Below, piece by piece: positions 1 through 6,011 of a DNA stretch of 6,011 nt. A program made the translations under genes and the position numbers. The stretch is taken from assembly GCA_910579735.1 (NCBI GenBank), contig CAJTUZ010000050.1, positions 1 to 6,011 on the forward strand. The letters are read 5' to 3'. Every line of letters starts with the position of its first letter. The stretch's first letter is position 1. The stretch is from an uncultured Lachnospiraceae bacterium. GTDB taxonomy: Bacteria; Bacillota; Clostridia; Lachnospirales; Lachnospiraceae. The notes under the pieces were generated by a model. That model ran no database searches and was not told where the DNA came from. It was given only the letters and a program-made list of their open reading frames with translations.

Positions 1-363
1 GCGCCTGATTCGGTATCTTCCGCCGGGAACCGTGCAGGCACAGACAAATACGGCCTCATCGCCCAGATAAATGCATTGATCGGGATACTTAGCCTCCATA
101 CTGCAATAAAGCAGTATTTTTCCGGCATTTCTGATATTTTCCAGTACCGCTTCCGTTTCCGGAGATATCTCCATCTCCCCATTTCCCCGAAAGATAAGAA
201 ATCCGCTCTTTTCCAGTTCGAACAGCGTCTGATAAATAGCTGTCCTGTCCGGATTTTGCACATCATTCATCTTAAATCCGTACAATTCTTTCATGCCGCT
301 TAAGGACAACAATAACGCCAGTTCCATATCTTTTAAAATATATACGCTTTCTGTCCGTTCCAT
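1..363 (-). CDS. Unidentified T7SS-operon protein with winged-helix-like N-terminus (3' end beyond window)
   Basis: An open frame of 121 codons runs from the ATG at 363 through the window edge with no stop, so the C-terminal part is missing. The start is well supported: a strong GGGAGGGG ribosome site ends 6 nt upstream, and the ATG overlaps the regulator's stop (TAATG). Residues 9-60 look like a helical winged-helix fold: KDMELALLLSLSGMKELYGF, then RTAIYQTLFELEKSGFLIF, a spacing like that of MarR/PadR-type domains, where a helix is followed by a 'gene-end GxI' wing strand. A strand-like EMEISPE and a helix (69-81) follow, then LLYCSME and a strand-rich stretch with C87, C97, C108 and C110. 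I do not recognise the family. It could be a T7SS accessory or chaperone-like protein (EspG-like proteins are one loose analogy) or a second regulator. Its place at the end of an essC operon points to a secretion-related role, but no function can be assigned. Confidence 0.85.
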   Translation of the reverse strand, partial: MERTESVYILKDMELALLLSLSGMKELYGFKMNDVQNPDRTAIYQTLFELEKSGFLIFRGNGEMEISPETEAVLENIRNAGKILLYCSMEAKYPDQCIYLGDEAVFVCACTVPGGRYRIRR

Positions 364-1082
364 TATTTTCCCCTCCCTTTTAACGCCGCTTTATAACTTC
401 TAGAAAGGGGCACGTCATAATCGTCGCACAGATAGATCATGTTCTGCGACAGCGCGATCTTCCTGATTTTCTTCGTATTGACGATAAACCCTCTGTGGCA
501 TCTTGCAAAATAATCGGGTAACGTTTCCGCTGTCTTTTCAAGCGAAGAGTAGAAACCATATTCTTTCTTTCCGATGCAGGCATATACTTTCTTCTCTCTC
601 GCCTCGAAGAAATAGATCTGTTCGTAGGGAATATCAAGTCGTCCCTCTCTCGTCTCTATTACAAAGGATGCGGCGCCGCTTTTCTCCGCTTCCAGGGACG
701 CGGCATACCCGCCGAGGAATTTATGGAGAACGTCGTATGCCTGTATTTTTTCATAGGGGCGCAGCAGTAAGGAACTGATCTGTAAATCCGGCCTTATGTA
801 TTCCATGGGGGAGACCGAAGCATCCGCCAAAAGCATGATCATCACCTGCGGATACAGCATTCTGATCTGTGCCAGATATTCTAACGCTCTTTTGCCGCAC
901 AGATCATAAATAAGCAGGTGCAGCAACGGTTTCGCCGACAGGTACCGCTGCAGCTCCTGCCCGGAAGATATTTCTTTCACCTCCCAGTACTCTTCACTGA
1001 TCCCCGCTATTACATCCTTTGCCCATACGATTAATTTCTGCATATCATGTTCGATTTCAGAATATGTTACTACACAGACCAT
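363..1082 (-). CDS. LytTR-family response regulator with degenerate receiver domain
   Basis: A 239-residue predicted transcription regulator of the AlgR/AgrA/LytR type. The C-terminal half (about 138-236) is a clear LytTR DNA-binding domain: an IYFFEAREKKVY segment near 156-167, then FARCHRGFIVNTKKIRKI (192-209), matching the family F-x-R-x-H-R-x-(Y/F)-x-V-N signature, and a closing VPLSRSYK (224-231). The N-terminal half (about 1-120) has receiver-like spacing, with D60 in LLIYDL where the phosphorylated Asp would sit. The acidic pair after strand 1 is absent (VVTYSE), the usual Thr/Ser after strand 4 looks like Ala (LLADA), and the conserved Lys of the K-P motif is Arg (LLLRPY, R108). Phosphorelay control is therefore doubtful. 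No histidine kinase is visible. The ATG at 1082 lies 4 nt after the essC stop with an AAAGG ribosome site 8 nt upstream, which supports this start. Co-transcription with essC suggests it regulates the secretion locus or its cargo; that is inference, and its targets are unknown. Confidence 0.93.
   Translation of the reverse strand: MVCVVTYSEIEHDMQKLIVWAKDVIAGISEEYWEVKEISSGQELQRYLSAKPLLHLLIYDLCGKRALEYLAQIRMLYPQVMIMLLADASVSPMEYIRPDLQISSLLLRPYEKIQAYDVLHKFLGGYAASLEAEKSGAASFVIETREGRLDIPYEQIYFFEAREKKVYACIGKKEYGFYSSLEKTAETLPDYFARCHRGFIVNTKKIRKIALSQNMIYLCDDYDVPLSRSYKAALKGRGK
370..377 (-). promoter_or_regulatory. Strong ribosome binding site of the distal unidentified gene, inside the regulator 3' end
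   Basis: GGGAGGGG on the minus strand sits 6 nt before the ATG at 363. It is embedded in the codons for the regulator's last residues (KGRGK). It is stronger than the regulator's own AAAGG site. Together with the TAATG stop-start overlap, it decides the start of the downstream gene and indicates translational coupling. Confidence 0.8.
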
Positions 1083-1086
1083 CCCG

Positions 1087-4000
1087 TTAACCTTTCATCA
1101 ATGGAACCACGATCTTGCGCACGTCTTCCTCATCATTGGAAGGCAGCATTCCTATACCGGGTTTCTGTGCTTTGCTCTGTTCCGCATATGGTACGTAATC
1201 GAAATTCATGATCCGCTGCGCGGCAACATTACCTCCGAAATGGATACCGGTCTTATACTTAATGAAATAATCATATAGTCTGGTTCCTACGGCTTTCGCC
1301 GAATCTTCCTGATTATAGCAGGCCGCCAGAAATACATTATGCAGACTTCCCCTGTCTAAAAGATTTTCCACAAAGGGCCTGACATCCCCGGCATTTCCGG
1401 GATGTGTTACGTGGTAAACGAAATCTGCAAAATTTGCTATGAAAATGAATTTTGCCTTAAAAGCGCACATATCCGCATAAATCTCTTCATCCGACATACC
1501 GGCCCGGACGTTGTTCTTCTTTCTGGCATTGCGCTCTTTAAAATCAAGCAGCAGTTCCGAAAAGAAGGCAAACATCTGCTCATCCGTATTGATCACGGAC
1601 AAAGATTCCTTTTCCGCTATATTGGTCAGATCGCCGTTAAAATCAATAACCGCAACATCGGCATCCCGCATAACGGCTCCCATCAACATGACTTTGAGCA
1701 GATTGGTCTTACCGCTTCTGGATCTGCCTGTTATCAGATAACAATATGTTCTGCTCAGATCAAGACCGTATATCGCGGCATTTTTCATGTTATAACCGAT
1801 CGGCAGATGTCTGTCATCCTTTATAAGCCTGTCGACGTCTTCCAGTTCCGCAAAATCCGTCCATATCGGCTTCTCCGGTATCTCGGGTATTGCTTTCGCT
1901 CTTTTTCCTTTCCATTTGCTGCTCATCAGGTCCGCCAATCGTTCTATCTGTTCCATACGCTTAAAATCATCTTCCGATTCGAAACTCAATGCCGTCTGAA
2001 ACTCCAGAAGCTGTTCGCCCACTTTTGCCAGTCCCCTTCCCTTGATATTAACCTCGGGAAGCGTATCGATATGCATAGTACGCAGGGCATCTGCATATTG
2101 GAACTTATCACTCATTTCCAGACAGACAACGGTTCTCAGATTGTCTCCTATACGGCCGGGTATCTCCAAGGCCCCAAATCCTCCGGCCGTAACCACCAGG
2201 AAAATGCCGTAGCTTACTCCGTCCTTTGACAACTGCAATATCATATCCTCGTAGATGTTATTTGTCTTGTTTTTAAAATTCGAATAATTATCGATTACAA
2301 TAATGATCGAAGGGATCACAACCCCATTGACCCGCACATACTGACTATAGTTACCGCCTTTGAATAACTTCTTTCGTTCTTCCAGGATCGTCCCAAGCAT
2401 TGTAAAGAATTTCGCCAGCCGCTCGTCATCATTTTCATACATTACACCTCCGACATGCGGCATTTTTTCAAAAGCCGCCAGCATTTTGGCGCTGAAATCA
2501 ATTGCATAGACATTGATCTCCTGCGGTGAATATTTATTGACAAGGCAATAGACGAATGTCTGCAAAAAGGTACTTTTGCCGCTTACTACCGTTCCGATGA
2601 CCGCATGATGGCCGTTTTGCGAAAGATTCAGCGTAAGCGACTCCTGCGCCTGGTTTACAGGGTCGTCATACAGTCCCATCAATACCTCGATATTCCATTC
2701 CTTCTGCATGCCGTGCCATTTATCGCCGTCAAAATAATCCGCTTTCTTATAAGAAGGCAGATCACACAGATAAAGCACGGTCGGCAGCACCGGCAGCCAT
2801 AGCTGGAGATTATGGACATATCCGTTCTCTCCGGCAAGTCCGGCCAGGTATTCCACTACCGCATCCAGCTGTGTCTTTTGTTTCTTTTCCGGTAATTTCA
2901 GTTTGTTCCGGTCGGCATATGCCAGTATCTGCTCCGGTATATTCTCCCCGCCCTCTATATGCGCCTCATCCGATGTATGCGAGGCATCATCCGTAATGCC
3001 TTCCGTTTTTTCCTGCCAAACAGCCGATAATGCGGTCAGCAGATCTTTTACGCGCTGTGTATTGTACTCGCTGCAGGGGAAATCGATCCCTTTCCCGGCA
3101 AAAGCATCGAAGACTTTGCTCATATAGCCGGCCAGCAATGCGGTATCCTCAAGCAGTTCCGCATAAGAATCCGCCCCTGATCCGGCTATGGGCGGCAGCA
3201 CCGACAGCAGTTCTGCGATCCAGTTTTTCTTGAGCATTGCCGTTTGTTTCAATTTCAATCGATTTCCGATCAGGGCGGCTTTCCCGGTTGTGGAAAGCAT
3301 ATGTGCGATATCGGATTTCAGACTGCCGTTCTCATCATCATAGGCCGCGCCGCTGAATCCCGACTGAAAAAGTTCAAACAGTTCGTCATTGCCCACCTGC
3401 ATATAGCAGCGTCCGGCCTGCGTGATATACGCGGCATCCGGTCTGTGGAGCATGTCGTTGCTGTCCTGTCTGTCCTGCACGCGCAGACACAGTCTGAACT
3501 TGGAGTTGCTCCAGATATTATCGTCTACCGTTCCGCTCGGTTTCTGTGTCGCCAGAATCAGATGCACACCCAGGCTTCGGCCGACCTGCGCAACGCTGAT
3601 CAGTTCGCGCATGAAGTCAGGTTCTTCCCGCTTCAATTCCGCAAATTCGTCGATAATAATAAACATGTGCGGCACAGGCAGACTCGCCTCGTTGTTTTTA
3701 TATAATCTGGTATACAGATTGATGTTATTTACACCATGTTCGTTAAAAATACGCTGTCGTCTCTTATTCTCACTCTTAATGGAAACCATGGCACGCTTCA
3801 CCTGATTTCCCGACAAGTTGGATATCTGTCCGATCATATGCGGCAGACCGTTGAACAGATTGGCCATACCGCCGCCCTTGTAATCAATAATGAAGAAGCC
3901 GACGTCGTCAGGGCTGAAATTCAACGCCAGCGACAATATGTATGTCTGCAACGTCTCACTCTTGCCGGAACCTGTCGTTCCGGCGATCAGGCCATGCGGG

Positions 4001-6011
4001 CCGTGATATTTTTCATGAATATCCAGATACCAGCTGCCGCCGCCCGCTTTCTGTCCGATCACGGCCTTCATGCTGTCGTAAGTTCGATTTTTACGCCATT
4101 TATCCAATACATTTAATTCTTCGAGACGGTTCACCCCGTACATGTCAAAGAAGGTCAGGGATGACGGAATATCACCTCCCGATTCCGTCTCGTGTACTTC
4201 TATATTAGCTAATACCCTTGCCAGCTTTTCGAGCTGGAGATTGGAAATATGATCAAAAGCAATCTGCCTGCGTTCCTCAATATCATCACTGATGCTGTAC
4301 ATTCCCTGAAACGTCCCGTCGTTTTGAATAATATATTCGCACGCATTCGGCAGATTTTCATAACTGTCCGTCAGGAAAAATGTGATGATATCTTCATTTT
4401 TTTCATCCGTTATATATTTGGTAATCAGTTCGCCTTCCAACAGCGCGGGTTCTGACACAAAAATAATAAACTGCGGACTCGGCAGTTTCTCCTTGCTACC
4501 GGACAAACTGCCCCTGTTTTCCGCTCTTGTCCGCAATACATTGGTGATCTCATATAGTACGTCTCCGGCCTCGATCCGGTTTCCCGCAACATATCTGCTC
4601 TTTTTGTCCTCGGACCAGACATGCGGAAACCATTTCATATATTCCCAATCGGATGCATCGTCGTTTCCTTCATCATAGATAAAAGCCATCTTAACATCCG
4701 TATAGCAGTTCGAAGCGGCGATCTGTGCTGCCATACTGTGCATGACATCTACCGCCCCCTTCTTTTTGGTGCCGCCGACAATACCAATCAGTCTGTGCCG
4801 AAGCATATCGACACAGATTGGAACGTTATGCAGATCCTGATAACTATCCCTTATCATTGCCGGCTTTTCAGCCAGGGAATCATTGATCAGCGTAAATTTC
4901 TCTTTCGGTATGTTGATCTGCGCCTGAAACGGCATATCTCCGGTTCCCAGGCGATGACACAGAAAGTCTTTGTGATTCGCATTACGGTTCCATAAAGAAA
5001 TATTTTTTTCATCATATCCGCAGCATTCCCCTGCAGAAAGATACATTGCGTTTAAGCTGTTTGTGTTCTTTTCATATTTATCCTTGATCTGGTTGGCGCA
5101 TTTGATCAGATATTCTCCGTATGCTTCAAAGCGGTGCAGTTCCTCTTCCCGGTTCTTTTTTTTGTCTGCATTTAAGTTTACGATCGCCCATATCATACCG
5201 ATAAGCGCAGAGGAAACAGCCGTCACGAGTCCGGTGTACATAAAAGCGCTGCCGGAACGTCCGGAAACTCTCGTACTGTAAATGGAAAGACCGCATCCTA
5301 ACAGCATCGGCAATGCCATTGTCATAGAAGGGCCGATCAATAGTCCGAGCGGTTTTTTATGCAAAGTTTTTGGCTGCGGAGGCGCTTCGATCTCTACCAC
5401 ATCATCGTCGATCTTATGGATCTGTCTGGGAGAACGGTGATACAATGTTTTTCTGTGAGACACAGGTATGGATCCGCCATCCAAAACTTCCGCTTTCTCA
5501 AATAAATACTTTTTTAACTTCGCACTGTTGACCTGAAAACCTTCGTTCTGCGAATTTACGGCAAGAATATGACCCAGATACACCAGACACAGTCCGAATA
5601 TATTGATACAGTCTCCGAATTCCAACTGTCTGGAACCGACAATCCTTCGAGAATTGACAAAAACACCATTGGCACTTTTATCTTCGATTACGCACTGTGA
5701 AGCGCTGTGATGAATGACGGCATGCTCTCCGGACACCAGTTTTCTGGTGTTGTAGCAGATATCGTTGTTTTCGTTCCTGCCGACGGTAATGGCGTTAATC
5801 TCCTGTATGTCATACTTCTCAAAAACTTTGAAGGAACTTTCCATCTCGTCCACCATAATGGAAATATGTTCGTTCCCCGGCAAAATGACTGTCAAAAGAT
5901 CGCCGTCTTTCAATGTACGGCCAAAGCATCCTTCATGGCTTATCGTATCCTCCATCCGGTAATTGTCAGAAGATGTAAAATACCAACAATTTTCAATGAT
6001 CTCCATGGAGA
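1087..6011 (-). CDS. essC: Type VII secretion system motor ATPase EssC (FtsK/SpoIIIE family), 5' end cut by window edge
   Basis: This is the membrane-bound motor of the Firmicute type VII (Ess/Esx) secretion system, which powers export of WXG100-type proteins. Residues are numbered from the ATG at 6006. Order: a partial, degenerate FHA-like domain (1-66); a second FHA domain (70-150) with G76-R77, S92, H95, N113-G114 and N118; a YHRSPR motif (189-194); two membrane helices (about 219-244 and 253-279); a charged, possibly coiled segment (281-315); and a degenerate ATPase (about 395-600). ATPase D1 has Walker A GTTGSGKS (676-683) and Walker B IIIDE (D786, E787), with family motifs DYKGGGMANLF and ATQKPSG. 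D2 has Walker A GTVVSGKS (1138-1145) and a D1239-N1240 Walker B. D3 has Walker A GRSRSGKT (1427-1434) but no clear Walker B Asp. The C-terminus PLMKG resembles S. aureus EssC (KLMEG). It is longer than the roughly 1480-1500 residues of S. aureus and Bacillus homologues, mainly through the D1-D2 linker. The frame is open to 6011, so the true start is probably upstream. Family assignment is very secure. Confidence 0.97.
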   Translation of the reverse strand, partial: SMEIIENCWYFTSSDNYRMEDTISHEGCFGRTLKDGDLLTVILPGNEHISIMVDEMESSFKVFEKYDIQEINAITVGRNENNDICYNTRKLVSGEHAVIHHSASQCVIEDKSANGVFVNSRRIVGSRQLEFGDCINIFGLCLVYLGHILAVNSQNEGFQVNSAKLKKYLFEKAEVLDGGSIPVSHRKTLYHRSPRQIHKIDDDVVEIEAPPQPKTLHKKPLGLLIGPSMTMALPMLLGCGLSIYSTRVSGRSGSAFMYTGLVTAVSSALIGMIWAIVNLNADKKKNREEELHRFEAYGEYLIKCANQIKDKYEKNTNSLNAMYLSAGECCGYDEKNISLWNRNANHKDFLCHRLGTGDMPFQAQINIPKEKFTLINDSLAEKPAMIRDSYQDLHNVPICVDMLRHRLIGIVGGTKKKGAVDVMHSMAAQIAASNCYTDVKMAFIYDEGNDDASDWEYMKWFPHVWSEDKKSRYVAGNRIEAGDVLYEITNVLRTRAENRGSLSGSKEKLPSPQFIIFVSEPALLEGELITKYITDEKNEDIITFFLTDSYENLPNACEYIIQNDGTFQGMYSISDDIEERRQIAFDHISNLQLEKLARVLANIEVHETESGGDIPSSLTFFDMYGVNRLEELNVLDKWRKNRTYDSMKAVIGQKAGGGSWYLDIHEKYHGPHGLIAGTTGSGKSETLQTYILSLALNFSPDDVGFFIIDYKGGGMANLFNGLPHMIGQISNLSGNQVKRAMVSIKSENKRRQRIFNEHGVNNINLYTRLYKNNEASLPVPHMFIIIDEFAELKREEPDFMRELISVAQVGRSLGVHLILATQKPSGTVDDNIWSNSKFRLCLRVQDRQDSNDMLHRPDAAYITQAGRCYMQVGNDELFELFQSGFSGAAYDDENGSLKSDIAHMLSTTGKAALIGNRLKLKQTAMLKKNWIAELLSVLPPIAGSGADSYAELLEDTALLAGYMSKVFDAFAGKGIDFPCSEYNTQRVKDLLTALSAVWQEKTEGITDDASHTSDEAHIEGGENIPEQILAYADRNKLKLPEKKQKTQLDAVVEYLAGLAGENGYVHNLQLWLPVLPTVLYLCDLPSYKKADYFDGDKWHGMQKEWNIEVLMGLYDDPVNQAQESLTLNLSQNGHHAVIGTVVSGKSTFLQTFVYCLVNKYSPQEINVYAIDFSAKMLAAFEKMPHVGGVMYENDDERLAKFFTMLGTILEERKKLFKGGNYSQYVRVNGVVIPSIIIVIDNYSNFKNKTNNIYEDMILQLSKDGVSYGIFLVVTAGGFGALEIPGRIGDNLRTVVCLEMSDKFQYADALRTMHIDTLPEVNIKGRGLAKVGEQLLEFQTALSFESEDDFKRMEQIERLADLMSSKWKGKRAKAIPEIPEKPIWTDFAELEDVDRLIKDDRHLPIGYNMKNAAIYGLDLSRTYCYLITGRSRSGKTNLLKVMLMGAVMRDADVAVIDFNGDLTNIAEKESLSVINTDEQMFAFFSELLLDFKERNARKKNNVRAGMSDEEIYADMCAFKAKFIFIANFADFVYHVTHPGNAGDVRPFVENLLDRGSLHNVFLAACYNQEDSAKAVGTRLYDYFIKYKTGIHFGGNVAAQRIMNFDYVPYAEQSKAQKPGIGMLPSNDEEDVRKIVVPLMKG
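1091..1095 (-). promoter_or_regulatory. Ribosome binding site of the LytTR regulator, inside the essC 3' end
   Basis: AAAGG on the minus strand lies 8 nt before the ATG at 1082. It is formed by the last two sense codons of essC (AAA GGT), just before the TAA. The site fixes the regulator's start and means its translation probably depends partly on ribosomes finishing essC. Confidence 0.7.

Noticed and set aside
76..303. A 75-codon plus-strand frame in the left end
   Set aside because: The minus strand here has an open frame with a strong ribosome site and coupled start, so the plus-strand frame is a shadow.
1..363. C87, C97, C108 and C110 of the left-end protein as a zinc-binding cluster
   Set aside because: The spacing (10, 11 and 2 residues) does not match a known zinc ribbon or knuckle, the residues fall in predicted strands, and the protein is incomplete, so no metal site can be claimed.
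397..406. Short palindrome around TTCTAGAA as an operator or terminator
   Set aside because: It lies inside the LytTR coding region (Ser-Arg-Ser-Tyr codons), has no GC-rich stem or U-tract, and is short enough to occur by chance.
437..637. A 66-codon minus-strand frame within the LytTR gene
   Set aside because: It is an out-of-frame reading of the LytTR domain, Arg/Ser-rich, with no start signal of its own.
1402..2229. A 275-codon plus-strand open frame antisense to the D2-D3 region of essC
   Set aside because: It lies fully inside a conserved coding region, its translation has no recognisable domain or plausible ribosome site, and it is explained as an antisense shadow of essC.
3244..4116. 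Several overlapping plus-strand open frames of 120-150 codons opposite D1
   Set aside because: They overlap each other in different frames and sit opposite the most conserved ATPase motifs. They are shadows, with no independent support.

Overview
The window is fully coding on the minus strand and reads right to left. It holds three tightly packed genes of what looks like a type VII secretion (Ess/Esx, T7SSb) operon from a Firmicute. The organism is most likely an anaerobic Clostridia member, perhaps Lachnospiraceae. This is inferred from the EssC architecture (FHA domains, two membrane helices, degenerate ATPase, three FtsK/SpoIIIE ATPase modules and a long D1-D2 linker), the purine-rich Shine-Dalgarno sequences and the moderate GC content. 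No taxonomic marker is present.

Right and centre (6011 to 1087): a very large EssC, the membrane-anchored motor ATPase of the secretion system, with at least 1639 residues visible. Its first ATG in the window (6006) is probably an internal methionine. The frame stays open to the window edge, and the first FHA-like domain appears to lack about 40 N-terminal residues compared with Staphylococcus aureus EssC.

Left-centre (1082 to 363): a 239-residue LytTR-type DNA-binding regulator that starts 4 nt after the essC stop. It has a receiver-like N-terminus that keeps the phospho-acceptor-like Asp but lacks most other catalytic receiver residues. Far left (363 to 1): the first 121 codons of an unidentified protein with a winged-helix-like N-terminus. 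Its ATG overlaps the regulator stop in a TAATG junction, and it runs off the window.

The near-zero spacing implies one polycistronic mRNA with translational coupling. The natural reading is a secretion motor co-expressed with a regulator that may control the same or a linked operon, followed by an accessory protein. WXG100 substrates, EssB/EsaA-type membrane components, the promoter and the terminator are not in this window. No RNA genes, mobile elements, repeats or CRISPR arrays were seen, and there is no non-coding stretch longer than a few bases.
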